Part shown: positions 42,507 through 51,038 of the stretch, one piece after another
Layout: each line of letters begins with the position of its first letter
How positions within the stretch are numbered: the stretch's first letter is position 1
NCBI RefSeq assembly: GCF_900169785.1
Contig: NZ_FWER01000015.1
Coordinates: 21,380-85,379 of the forward strand
From: Rhizobium sullae
GTDB taxonomy: Bacteria > Pseudomonadota > Alphaproteobacteria > Rhizobiales > Rhizobiaceae
Length of the DNA: 64,000 nt
Direction: 5' to 3'
The notes under the pieces: model-generated
What the model was told of the DNA's origin: nothing
Databases searched by the model: none
Seen by the model: only the letters and a program-made list of their open reading frames with translations
Position numbers and translations under genes: made by a program

Positions 42507-43829
42507 TCAAAGCCCCTTCTCGATCAGGAGCTCGATGCGGCGGTTGGCAGCCCGGCCTTCGCGAGTGTCGTTTCTGGCAAGGGGCTGCGTTGCCGCACGT
42601 CCTTCCGATCTCAAGCGTTCAGGCGGCAAGCCGCTTGCACGCAGTAAAGCGGCAATCGTTGCGGCGCGCGCCTCGGAGAGGCGTTGGTTGTTGGATAGAG
42701 GATTAGAGGTCTGGAGCGGAACATTATCGGTATGTCCGATGATGGTGACACTTCTGATCAGTTCGGCATTCTCCTTGATAACAGCTGCGACGGAGGCGAC
42801 CAGCGGCTCGAAGCTTTTCGTCAATTCGGGCCGGGCAGACTGGAAAAGCTCCGGAGTGCTCGACTGAAGCAGGAGTGTGACCCGAGAGGCATTTTCATTG
42901 CCCTTCAAGGCCGGCAGAAGCGCAGCAGGTGCGGCGGCACGGAATTCCGGCAGCAGCTCAAGGACGACAGGTTCGACCGGGGGCGCATCCGGTGCCGGCG
43001 CACGTTTTTCCGGCCGATAGATCTCGGCACGCTCCGGCGGCGGTAGCGCCCGAACGAGCGTGGCAAGTTCTTCTGCCCTGGCGCCTAGCCGCATCGACAG
43101 AAGCACGTAAATCGCCGTCGCGAGGGCCACAGCCACGACTGCAAGCACCCAGATCGGAACTGCAAAGCGGGAAGGCTCGTCGGCTGCCGCGACACCCTCC
43201 CACCTCGGCGAGAGCGGCGCGCCTTCGGCATCTGCGTCCCGCAGGAAGCGAGCCGCTGCAGCGCGAACGGCGCTGATGGAGCGATCGCCCGCACGTCCTG
43301 GCACCCGATACTTGCCGCGGAAACCAAGCGCCAGACAGAAGTATTGCAACTCCAGCAGTTCACGATCGCGACCAGGATAGCGCTCCAGCTCCTCCAGCCT
43401 GGCGAAGAACTGTGCTCCGGCGTCCACATCGCCGCGGAGCATGACGACCAACGGCTGGCGCGGCCAGGCGCTGGAGCCGCCCCAAGGCGTGTTGAGCGCC
43501 AGATCGTCGAGCAGGGAGGCGACAGCCCACGCGGCCGCATCTGCCTGTGCCAGGCTTGCGCCGGCGGCCACGGCCGCATCGCGCGCCGAAACCAGCTCCT
43601 CCATCAGTCTGGTCCGCAGCGCTTCAGGATTGCCAGGTGGCAATGCATTCTCGAGTTCCGGCGCAAATTCAAGCAAGGTGGCGAAAGCGTTGATCAGCGT
43701 GTTGGGGTGGGATCGCGCGCGTCTCGCCAATGCGCCGGTGGGAATGACAGGGGGCATTGCCCCCGCCGGCGGGCGGATGCGCGTGCGGCCCTGATCTTCC
43801 GAAAGGCCGAATGGATCCTCACTTGTCAT
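42507..43829 (-). CDS. tssL: T6SS protein TssL (DotU) with C-terminal OmpA domain
   Basis: A 440-residue inner-membrane protein. Residues about 40-215 are the cytoplasmic DotU domain (NTLINAFATLLEFAPELENA, LNTPWGGSSAW, YFCLALGFRGKYRV). A single membrane helix lies near 225-245 (PIWVLAVVAVALATAIYVLL). The periplasmic C-terminus (about 320-440) is an OmpA-like peptidoglycan-binding domain: IIGHTDNVPLQTSNPLSNNQ, LSEARAATIAALL and GRAANRRIELLIE. Evolved TssL of this kind anchors the membrane complex to the cell wall. ATG 43829 lies 4 bases from tssK's stop (43834). Confidence 0.95.
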   Translation of the reverse strand: MTSEDPFGLSEDQGRTRIRPPAGAMPPVIPTGALARRARSHPNTLINAFATLLEFAPELENALPPGNPEALRTRLMEELVSARDAAVAAGASLAQADAAAWAVASLLDDLALNTPWGGSSAWPRQPLVVMLRGDVDAGAQFFARLEELERYPGRDRELLELQYFCLALGFRGKYRVPGRAGDRSISAVRAAAARFLRDADAEGAPLSPRWEGVAAADEPSRFAVPIWVLAVVAVALATAIYVLLSMRLGARAEELATLVRALPPPERAEIYRPEKRAPAPDAPPVEPVVLELLPEFRAAAPAALLPALKGNENASRVTLLLQSSTPELFQSARPELTKSFEPLVASVAAVIKENAELIRSVTIIGHTDNVPLQTSNPLSNNQRLSEARAATIAALLRASGLPPERLRSEGRAATQPLARNDTREGRAANRRIELLIEKGL

Positions 43830-43833
43830 GGTG

Positions 43834-45168
43834 CTACCTGTTTACCGAATAGCAGTCGACCTCTGGTTCGCTGGGCAAAACGCCGGAAACTCCGATCACG
43901 AAACCGGGTGAGCGCAGAAGCGATTCCCAATGCTCGCTGCGTTGATCGAGCTCAAGGCAGAGACGGTCCCCGTCGTACGGGATCTCGCGGGGCTGCGAAT
44001 GAAGGGGCTTGAGGCGGATGCCGGGCAGTCGAGACTTCCACAGCGCCTCGAATTCGTCTGCAGCACCGACGGTCACCTGATTGACGAAGATCTTGCGCAA
44101 TGCCTCGTCGGACATGTCGCACCCAACGCGCACAACGATGCGGCTTGCCGTTAGCAGTTCGGGATTGTCGACGCGGACCTTCCAGACATTGGTCGCGTGC
44201 TTCAGAACCGGCAGCGCCCGCGACTTCGGCTCAACATAGCGCAGGCTCAAGATCAGCGAGCGCAATGTGTCGGCGAGTGCGGCAAAGGCCGGCCCCGGCG
44301 CCATATGCTCATAGGTGGGAAGTTCGCTCAGCCGCCGTGAGCCCGATCCGTAGGTTGCCATTCGTCCAGCCAGTCCACTGAGCTCCAGAAAGAGCTCAGC
44401 CGGATGAAAAACCTCCTGAGGAAGCATGTGGGCCAGTCGCGGGCGCGCGCTGTTGGCAAGATCGAGCACCAGCAGATTTTCCACGCTGCGGCCGGGGCCG
44501 CCAAGCACCATCTTGCCATGCGCTTCGGCTATGCGGTCGAGCCCCGTGATTACCTCCTGCAGGAGCTGGCCGTAGAAGGGCACTGCACCGGTTGCGAGCG
44601 CCGGCGGCAGGAAGTTTTCGGACAACGCCACACTGCCATCGGAAAGCAGGCCGGTAACGTTCGTCACCGGCATTGCCGTGTAGCCACCGGTCGCCTGCGC
44701 CGGCGAAAGGAGGAGGGCTTGCGGCCGGGCGATCTCGATCTCTTCGGGATCAGCGCCTCCGTGGACGGCATCGCGTATCCATTCGATCCGTCCTCTAAAC
44801 CGCGCTCCGGTTGGTTCGCGGTGAGCCGGGTCGAAGCTGGCGCCGCCGGGTGGCTCCAAGGGCAGGGCGAGTTGCACCGCTCCCGTGCCCATGTCCCCCG
44901 TGATTGTCAATGGTGTGGGGGCGTCCATCGTTTCGGGTATGGCAAACGGGGTGCCGTCCGGAAAAATGCCGCGCGCCGACGTTACCGCCACCCGCCCGGC
45001 TTCCAGCTGTGCGGCATCGAGCGTGAGGGACCTGAAACCGAAGGTCTGCAGCCGTCCAGCCTGCAGCGCGCCCCGCACCAAGGCTTCGGTATAACGGTCC
45101 TGCTGCTGGAAATGCTGCGTCCGGAGGAAGAGCCCCTCGGACCAAAGCACCTTGTTGATATCCGTCAT
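43834..45168 (-). CDS. tssK: T6SS baseplate protein TssK
   Basis: A 444-residue cytoplasmic protein that links baseplate and membrane complex. Family signature at the start: KVLWSEGLFLRTQHFQQQDR, then FGFRSLTLDAAQLEAGRVAV, FPDGTPFAIP and, in the C-terminal half, YTAMPVTNVTGLLSDGSVAL-like blocks with LSENFLPPAL and GLAGRMATYG. ATG 45168 is preferred over the open upstream codons, since GGAGGGCG stands 7 bases before it and the conserved N-terminus begins there. It follows tssJ after 16 bases. Length matches TssK. Confidence 0.95.
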   Translation of the reverse strand: MTDINKVLWSEGLFLRTQHFQQQDRYTEALVRGALQAGRLQTFGFRSLTLDAAQLEAGRVAVTSARGIFPDGTPFAIPETMDAPTPLTITGDMGTGAVQLALPLEPPGGASFDPAHREPTGARFRGRIEWIRDAVHGGADPEEIEIARPQALLLSPAQATGGYTAMPVTNVTGLLSDGSVALSENFLPPALATGAVPFYGQLLQEVITGLDRIAEAHGKMVLGGPGRSVENLLVLDLANSARPRLAHMLPQEVFHPAELFLELSGLAGRMATYGSGSRRLSELPTYEHMAPGPAFAALADTLRSLILSLRYVEPKSRALPVLKHATNVWKVRVDNPELLTASRIVVRVGCDMSDEALRKIFVNQVTVGAADEFEALWKSRLPGIRLKPLHSQPREIPYDGDRLCLELDQRSEHWESLLRSPGFVIGVSGVLPSEPEVDCYSVNR

Positions 45169-45184
45169 GCTGAACGCCCTCCAT

Positions 45185-45646
45185 TCAGGCGAGCGCGAGC
45201 GCCATACCGCCGCGGCTGAGTACGACATTCGCCGTCACCGTCGATTCCGGCCTGATCGGGACGCTCCTACGCCAGGTGCGACCGCCTGGTTCCCGGAACA
45301 GTGCAACAAGTCCGAGGAATGTGGCTTCTGGCGGGAACGCGACCGTCTTTGAGGCGCTTGCACCCGGGGCGACCGTCATTTGCTCGGAACCGACGAGGTC
45401 TGCTCCGAGCGCGCCGGCCGGATCGGATTGAAGGGCGAAAATATCGGCAGAGTTGAATTTGCCGACGTCCTTCAGCCGAAGAACAAGGAGGGTCACCGGA
45501 CGTTCCCCTCCACCAGCGGCAGCATTCATCCCCGTTTGTCCCGTCGCCGCGACCGTTACGGTCGACGATTTTGGCGGGCCGCCCATGCAGGCGGAAAGCG
45601 CGCCTGTCGCGCCGATCACCATCAGAAAGTCGCGTCGGTTAAGCAT
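45185..45646 (-). CDS. tssJ: T6SS outer-membrane lipoprotein TssJ
   Basis: A 153-residue lipoprotein that anchors TssM to the outer membrane. The signal region RRDFLMVIGATGALSAC has a twin-Arg and a lipobox LSAC with lipidated Cys20. The mature domain has the TssJ/SciN beta-sandwich pattern: RPVTLLVLRLKDVGKFNSAD, LVGSEQMTVAPGAS and FLGLVALFREPGGRTWR. The twin-Arg is probably coincidental but Tat export cannot be excluded. The start overlaps the tagH stop (TGATG). Confidence 0.92.
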   Translation of the reverse strand: MLNRRDFLMVIGATGALSACMGGPPKSSTVTVAATGQTGMNAAAGGGERPVTLLVLRLKDVGKFNSADIFALQSDPAGALGADLVGSEQMTVAPGASASKTVAFPPEATFLGLVALFREPGGRTWRRSVPIRPESTVTANVVLSRGGMALALA

Positions 45647-46914
45647 CAGTCGTTCTCCCTCTCTTCATAGCCGTCCCGAAAGTCGCTGCCGATGTCGCCC
45701 AGGAAGCGCGTCGACGCACTCTTGGCGATCTCGCGATAGCGTTTCTCATAAAGCTCCCAGAGCTTTGCCCGCCGGCCACCCGCAAGCAGGGCATCCAACG
45801 CCGAATGCGATTTCAGTTCGCTTTCCAGGGTCGCCGGGTCGAAGCGGTCAATCATCCTGGCGAGCGCTGCCTGGACACCGCGCCATGTTCTTACATGGTG
45901 GTGTGCGAGATCGCGGATGGAACTGCCGATGGCGGCCTCAGGAGGAAGAAAACCGGCCTGCCGCTGAGCCAGGAAGGTCGCGATCACATCGTCCACCGTG
46001 GGCAGGAATTTAAGAGGGTTGACCTCGGATGCTCCAACGACAGTCTGGGCGATCCTCGCTTCGCCTTTTTCTTCGGTGCGCTTGCGTAGGAGATGCATCA
46101 GCCCTTCCAGCATCATCCGGTATTCCCGGCCGAAATTCTCCATCTGGGCGACCGGATCGGATGTCGTGAATTCATCGGCGCCGAGCCCCAGCCCGCGCAG
46201 GAAGGCATCGCGCAGGGCAGTTTCGGTTTGTGCCGTCCTTTCCTGCATTGGCCTTGCTTGTGGTTTCGGGGCAGGACCCGGCTCGGCTGCAGGCTCTGTG
46301 ACAGGCTGCTCGGTCGGCGTGGTACTGGGCAAAGAAAAATCCCAAGCCCCTTTGTCCTGACCCGATGCCGGCAACGCATCAAGGCTGAAGGGATCGTCGA
46401 ACATGGGCGTCCCTTTTGCTGTTTCGCCTCTGCCGGCTGCGGCGAATGCCCCTGCGGCCGGTTGTTCGAATGGGTCGGGCAATCCTGCTGGCCGTGGGGT
46501 GGGCGCTGCCGGCTCTTTGTGCTCGGAGAAGAAGTCGTCCCGCTCGAAGCCGACCGGCGGTGGGGAAGCCGGGTGTTCAGATACCCGCTCCGTCGGCGTC
46601 GCTTGGAAGTCAACGCGCACGACATAATTGCCGAGTTGCAAGCGCGCTCCGTCATGCAGCGGGGCGGAATTCCCAAATCCAAGCGGCGTGCGCGATCCAT
46701 CGATGAAAAGCCCGCCGCTGGAGGTGTCCGTCACCACATACTGGCCGCGAACGCAGCCGATCGTGCAATGAGCGCGTGAGATGTACATGTCGGGATCTTC
46801 GATCCGCCAGTCGGCGTCTGCGCTGCGACCGATGACCAGCTTTCCCTCGACGAGCCGCATCTGACGGACGGCTTGGGGTCGGGGCGACTGCTCGAGAGTG
46901 AGGATCAGGCTCAT
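45646..46914 (-). CDS. tagH: T6SS FHA-domain regulator TagH (Fha)
   Basis: A 422-residue cytoplasmic regulator. The N-terminal FHA domain (about residues 15-90) has VIGRSADADW, ISRAHCTIGCV and DTSSGGLFIDG, the phosphothreonine-binding residues. A proline-rich low-complexity linker (about 95-245) follows, then the T6SS-specific C-terminal domain (about 250-410): FLRGLGLGADEF, VGASEVNPLKFLPTVDDVIA and LWELYEKRYREIA. It receives the signal of the PpkA kinase and is reset by the phosphatase. ATG 46914 overlaps the tssG stop (ATGA). Confidence 0.93.
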   Translation of the reverse strand: MSLILTLEQSPRPQAVRQMRLVEGKLVIGRSADADWRIEDPDMYISRAHCTIGCVRGQYVVTDTSSGGLFIDGSRTPLGFGNSAPLHDGARLQLGNYVVRVDFQATPTERVSEHPASPPPVGFERDDFFSEHKEPAAPTPRPAGLPDPFEQPAAGAFAAAGRGETAKGTPMFDDPFSLDALPASGQDKGAWDFSLPSTTPTEQPVTEPAAEPGPAPKPQARPMQERTAQTETALRDAFLRGLGLGADEFTTSDPVAQMENFGREYRMMLEGLMHLLRKRTEEKGEARIAQTVVGASEVNPLKFLPTVDDVIATFLAQRQAGFLPPEAAIGSSIRDLAHHHVRTWRGVQAALARMIDRFDPATLESELKSHSALDALLAGGRRAKLWELYEKRYREIAKSASTRFLGDIGSDFRDGYEEREND

Positions 46915-47975
46915 GCCGCAGCCTCCGGCATTTCCGGCCGCCAGCCGATGATGGTGCGTATGCACAGATCATCTGCATCACTGCGATCTTTCGGTCGAGC
47001 GAGCCAAGCGATGTGTCCGATCCGCGCTGCTCCCATTTTGGCCGCGGGAACTTCGTCCCGCCTGAGCACGAGCCTTACGTCGACATCGAGCCCGTGTCCC
47101 ACGAGATCGCGGATTGCGGTTTGAAGGGTTTCGCGTCGTTCGCAGCCGGGCAGGAAAGCCACGTAGTCGGCAAGCGTCAGCGGGCCGATCGAAAGCTCTA
47201 TCCTTTGCTGTCGCTGGAACGTCCTCGGTCCGATCGTGGCGCTTCGTCCGAGTTGCGCATGCGCGCCGCCAAGCCGGGACTGGAGCCCGTTCGGTATAGG
47301 CATCCAGGTGCCGACAAATTCGCGAAGTCGAACCGGCACCTTCAGGAGGTCGGCAAGAAACAGGGTGAGCCTTTCCGGCCCGTCTACCTGATGGGCGAGC
47401 GCCGGCGCGTGAGAGAGCTTCGTGGCATTGATAGCTGCGCGCTCACCATGGTGCCCCCTTCCACACAAGCCAAGGCCAGCCATGGCCGCCGACATTGCTC
47501 GAATACGGCCGCCGTCGTGGCGCCTGACCTGCACCGCCGGATGAGCGTCGGCCCACGCGCGGTAAAAGAGCGCGATCATGCGATGCTGAAGAACATTCAC
47601 GAAATCGATGAAGGTCGTATCGCTGACCTCGCGCATGTCCGCCCGGGCAAACCAACGCTGCGACAGGCGATCCAGCACCCAACGCGTTAGGTAGAGGGGC
47701 ATTGGACCCTCTGGCCCAAGCAACCCAAGGTTCGAGACCGTGACGCGAGCCGGCGTGGTTTCGGTGGCTGGCTCGACCTTCGCGACATCCTGCACGGCAA
47801 AACCGAGCCGCACATGCTGTCCGAGCCGCGCCGGCTCCCGGTCCGGGCGGCCGGCCATCCCAAAAAGTCGTCCGTCGTCTTCGAGGCGCCGCAGGAGCTC
47901 GAAAAAATCGAACGCCTCAAGGGATGGGGCCGCGTCCTTCAGATCAGGAAGCGATTGCCCGGCGCTATGGGCCAT
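46911..47975 (-). CDS. tssG: T6SS baseplate protein TssG
   Basis: A 354-residue baseplate wedge protein. The N-terminal FDFFELLRRLED and VRLGFAVQDVAKVE, then the GLLGPEGPMPLYLTRWVLDR block and, after the middle, FVGTWMPIPNGLQSRLG and IGPLTLADYVAFLPG, are typical. ATG 47975 is chosen: AGGAGG lies 7 bases upstream, and the open frame before it is antisense-like sequence within tssF. The first 37 bases overlap the end of tssF. It works with TssF in a 2:1 complex. Confidence 0.93.
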   Translation of the reverse strand: MAHSAGQSLPDLKDAAPSLEAFDFFELLRRLEDDGRLFGMAGRPDREPARLGQHVRLGFAVQDVAKVEPATETTPARVTVSNLGLLGPEGPMPLYLTRWVLDRLSQRWFARADMREVSDTTFIDFVNVLQHRMIALFYRAWADAHPAVQVRRHDGGRIRAMSAAMAGLGLCGRGHHGERAAINATKLSHAPALAHQVDGPERLTLFLADLLKVPVRLREFVGTWMPIPNGLQSRLGGAHAQLGRSATIGPRTFQRQQRIELSIGPLTLADYVAFLPGCERRETLQTAIRDLVGHGLDVDVRLVLRRDEVPAAKMGAARIGHIAWLARPKDRSDADDLCIRTIIGWRPEMPEAAA

Positions 47976-49813
47976 AGCACATCCTCCTGCTTTTGTATGA
48001 TCCGCGTGCGGGTTCGCACGAATGCGTTGATTGCCGCATAGCGAGCAAATAGCCTTGCCAGCAGCGCCGAGAGCAACAGCGTGCTGTGCCCGGCAAGCAC
48101 GGATTGGTCGATATGAAGCGTAACCTCGGTGCCTCGCGCGAAACACATTGGCCCGGCAATTGCCAAGCGCTCGATCAAGGGTCGAGCCTCGACGCGGGCG
48201 ACGGCGCGCACATGCCGGCTTAGGCTTGGATCCCCGCGGTTCGCATAAAGCTCAAGTAGAGCGTGAAGCGGATCCACCCCGCGGCCCTCCTCGGCCAGGC
48301 TGAGGAAATTTAGCGAGAGTTGCGCGATGAGCCGCCAGGCGAGTTCATCGGCTCTGGAGCCTTCCGCTGCTCCAGCCGGAAGCGTCGCTGGAATCGAGGG
48401 CCACGGCGGCCGCACGGCGCCAAGGAGCTGGATAGTCTCGACGGGATCGCCGCTTTCGAGCGTGAGGGACGGCGTGTCGTCCAATATCGGTAGATCGCGA
48501 TTGGTGCAGAGCGCCGTCACCTCGATCCGCTTCGGTGGCCGGTCAGCTTTCGACTGAGCCGGGCGCGAAAGCGTGATGAAGACATCGTCACCTGGATAGG
48601 AGGTCCGCGTTTGCCCCTGGCGAAGCTCGTCTTCGCTCGGGCGCCGCGGGCGCCGTTCGGTAAAATAGACCCAGCCGTTTCCACGATTCTGGCCCAGGCT
48701 GAACAGAGCCGGCACCTCGGCGTCGGGGCGCTCGGCATCGGCATCTTCGACGCGAATTGCGCGATAGATCTCGAAATCCCGTGGACGGGTGCGATCGGCG
48801 TGAAGCACTTGCCGGGTGCGCCGCGCATCGAGTTCGATGACGTTGCAGCCGCGCTCGAACAGATTGATGATTGGCGTTGCGAAGAGTTCGAAATCTTTCG
48901 CTGCGATATTCGCAAGCTCGGGGATGGGACGCCGCAACAGAAAGAGCAGTTCCAGCCCAGCCGCGCAACGCCGAACGACCGGCTGCAGCCCTTTGACGCG
49001 CACATAGTGAAATCTTTCCGGCGCGATGAAGTATTCCCGTAAAAGCCTGTAGCCTTCGAATGTTTCGCGCGTGCGCGGCATAAGCGCTTCGTCGTCGGAG
49101 ATCCCGATCATCTCCGGCTCCGGAAGTGCGCTCAGGGCGTTATCGCGTCCTTCCGGGCGGGCGCCGGTCGCAGCGCAAGCGCCAAAGAGCGTATCAAAGA
49201 GCAGCGACGCCTTGCTCTTGTCGCCAAAATACAGATCCAGGCGGTCGAGCGACAAGTCGCTGAGCTTGCCTTTGCCAGTTCGATTGAAGGTGATGCTCAA
49301 TGCCGCCGAACCGCTTACCCCGTCAACCGGAGTAATCCCCGCTGCTGCGAGTGCACTTCGATCCTGGATGTAGGTGACCGAGGTGATCGCGAGCGGCCAG
49401 AGCATCACATCCTGCGCCGTGGTATAGATACACCGGGTGGAAATGCCCGGACGGACGCTCGAAACCAGCCGGGTCCCGCGCTTCACAAGGTGTCCTGCAA
49501 GCATCGTTTGAACCTGCTGGCCCGGCTTCAGCAAAGCCATGGCGGTTGCGGGCGTCGGCGAAACGAGATCCGGATAGAAATTTTCAAGCACGCTTCGTGC
49601 GAAACGGGAGCTTTCTGCATCCACCTTCTGTCGGGTGCGCGCGGCGAGATAAGCCACTCCATCCAGCAGGCGTTCGACGAAGGGGTCGGGACAGGGGACT
49701 GTATCAAGAGAAAGGTTGCGTGCGATCGAGGGATGCATATCTGCAAACTCGGCGGCGAGCGCACGGATGTGGGTGAGTTCTTCCTCGTAATACTCCAGGA
49801 AGACCCGGTCCAT
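47939..49813 (-). CDS. tssF: T6SS baseplate protein TssF
   Basis: A 624-residue baseplate wedge protein. Landmarks: FLEYYEEELTHIRALAAEFA at the N-terminus, LERLLDGVAYLAAR-like (VERLLDGVAYLAARTRQKVD), FYPDLVSPTPATAM, LLREYFIAPERFHYVRVKGL in the middle, and GDPVETIQLLGAVRPP near 460. Length matches TssF. It starts 2 bases after the tssE stop and its end overlaps tssG. Confidence 0.95.
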   Translation of the reverse strand: MDRVFLEYYEEELTHIRALAAEFADMHPSIARNLSLDTVPCPDPFVERLLDGVAYLAARTRQKVDAESSRFARSVLENFYPDLVSPTPATAMALLKPGQQVQTMLAGHLVKRGTRLVSSVRPGISTRCIYTTAQDVMLWPLAITSVTYIQDRSALAAAGITPVDGVSGSAALSITFNRTGKGKLSDLSLDRLDLYFGDKSKASLLFDTLFGACAATGARPEGRDNALSALPEPEMIGISDDEALMPRTRETFEGYRLLREYFIAPERFHYVRVKGLQPVVRRCAAGLELLFLLRRPIPELANIAAKDFELFATPIINLFERGCNVIELDARRTRQVLHADRTRPRDFEIYRAIRVEDADAERPDAEVPALFSLGQNRGNGWVYFTERRPRRPSEDELRQGQTRTSYPGDDVFITLSRPAQSKADRPPKRIEVTALCTNRDLPILDDTPSLTLESGDPVETIQLLGAVRPPWPSIPATLPAGAAEGSRADELAWRLIAQLSLNFLSLAEEGRGVDPLHALLELYANRGDPSLSRHVRAVARVEARPLIERLAIAGPMCFARGTEVTLHIDQSVLAGHSTLLLSALLARLFARYAAINAFVRTRTRIIQKQEDVLWPIAPGNRFLI

Positions 49814-49815
49814 GG

Positions 49816-50580
49816 TCAGGTGTCCTTCAGTTCAGTCCGCGCCGAACCGTCGTCGAGGTTGAGTATCGTGCGCAGGAGCAGCCGCTCCGGCGCCGGCGAG
49901 GTAAGCAGCAGTGCGTCGATGTCGATCCTGAGGCCGGTTGCCCTGTCGCCGAGGCTGACGGTAACTTTCGTCGCGCTTTCCTTCAGCCGAGGTTCAAACG
50001 CGGCGAGCACGCTTCGGATTTCCTTCGACAGTTCGTCGCGATCGAAGTCACGGGAGGAACGGCCGGAGAAGGGGGGAACGCCATAATTGATCACGCTGCG
50101 GCGAACCTCGGGGAAATCCTCAAGCGACGGAGGGTTGTCCCCAGCCTGATCTGCCTCGAAATCCGTCAAGAGTGGCGTGGATTCGAATCGTTGTGCATTA
50201 AAAAGCGCCTCAATGTCGCGCCGCACTGCCTCGCGCAGCACATCGGTCGAGACGACGACGCCACGACTTTCCAGTTCTGCCTGGCGTCGCTCAAGAGAGA
50301 ACAGACGGTGTATGTTCTTCTTCTGCTCGGCGCTGATATCCGCAGCGGCCTCCATTTGGTGAAGACCTGCGGCAACCAGCCCGTTCAGACGTTCGAGGTC
50401 TATTTCTTTCTGGATCGCCTGCCGAAGTTGGTTGATTTCCGAGTTGAGCCCCGGCAGGTCGTTCACCAGGCGATCCCACAAGGACGGCTGGATCGCTTCT
50501 CGAGTCGCCCGCAGGTGCCCGCCGGGTCTCGCCTTCCTTCCAAATCCTTTTTGCCAGCTGTCACTTGCCGACATAGACAT
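49816..50580 (-). CDS. tssE: T6SS baseplate protein TssE with a long N-terminal extension
   Basis: A 254-residue protein. The gp25-like lysozyme-related baseplate domain is in the C-terminal 135 residues: SLEDFPEVRRSVINYGVPPF, LSKEIRSVLAAFEPRL and LRIDIDALLLTSPAPERLLL. The first 115 residues are additional and mostly charged helix (SEINQLRQAIQKEIDLERLN, EQKKNIHRLFSLERRQAELE), probably a coiled coil. Usual TssE proteins are about 140-180 residues. ATG 50580 lies inside the last 20 bases of hcp, so the two genes are coupled. Confidence 0.88.
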   Translation of the reverse strand: MSMSASDSWQKGFGRKARPGGHLRATREAIQPSLWDRLVNDLPGLNSEINQLRQAIQKEIDLERLNGLVAAGLHQMEAAADISAEQKKNIHRLFSLERRQAELESRGVVVSTDVLREAVRRDIEALFNAQRFESTPLLTDFEADQAGDNPPSLEDFPEVRRSVINYGVPPFSGRSSRDFDRDELSKEIRSVLAAFEPRLKESATKVTVSLGDRATGLRIDIDALLLTSPAPERLLLRTILNLDDGSARTELKDT

Positions 50581-51010
50581 CCATCTCGACCTCGTCCTTG
50601 TCGTCGTAATTGAAAGTGATGTTCTTGTAAGCGAAGCCGACGCGCTCTTCGATCACATCTGGCTCTTCCTCACTCGGCTTCATGGTGTAGTTGGTCACCG
50701 AAGCGTCCTTCAACGTGATGACCAGGTAGTCGCTCGTTTCGCCCTCTATCGTTCTGCGCGCTGAAAACTTGACCTCGTCCAGAAGCTTGTTTTCGAACAG
50801 AGCCTTCTTCAGATAGGGCGAGGCCTTGTCGTAGTGCTTGATGAAATTGAGCATGCCCATGCTGACGCGGCCTCTCCGCGATAGCGAATTCGGATCGAAA
50901 GGAGCCTGCATTTCAAACTCTACTCCGTGGACCTCGATTTCGTCTTCGTGGCCGTCGCGAACGCTTGGCCCCGTGATGTCAGGTACCTTGAGAAAACCGT
51001 CGATTTTCAT
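50561..51010 (-). CDS. hcp: T6SS inner tube protein Hcp (TssD)
   Basis: A 149-residue protein that stacks as hexamers into the expelled tube. Family pattern: FLKVPDITGPSVRDGHEDEI, VHGVEFEMQAPFD, IKHYDKASPYLKKALFENKL, SDYLVITLKDASVTNYTM, and the C-terminal ERVGFAYKNITFNYDDKDEV. GGGAGG lies 7-12 bases before ATG 51010, one of the best ribosome-binding sites of the operon, fitting the high Hcp demand. 28 bases separate it from tssC. Confidence 0.96.
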   Translation of the reverse strand: MKIDGFLKVPDITGPSVRDGHEDEIEVHGVEFEMQAPFDPNSLSRRGRVSMGMLNFIKHYDKASPYLKKALFENKLLDEVKFSARRTIEGETSDYLVITLKDASVTNYTMKPSEEEPDVIEERVGFAYKNITFNYDDKDEVEMDVYVGK

Positions 51011-51038
51011 GAATAACCTCCCATGGGCTAAATGTTGT

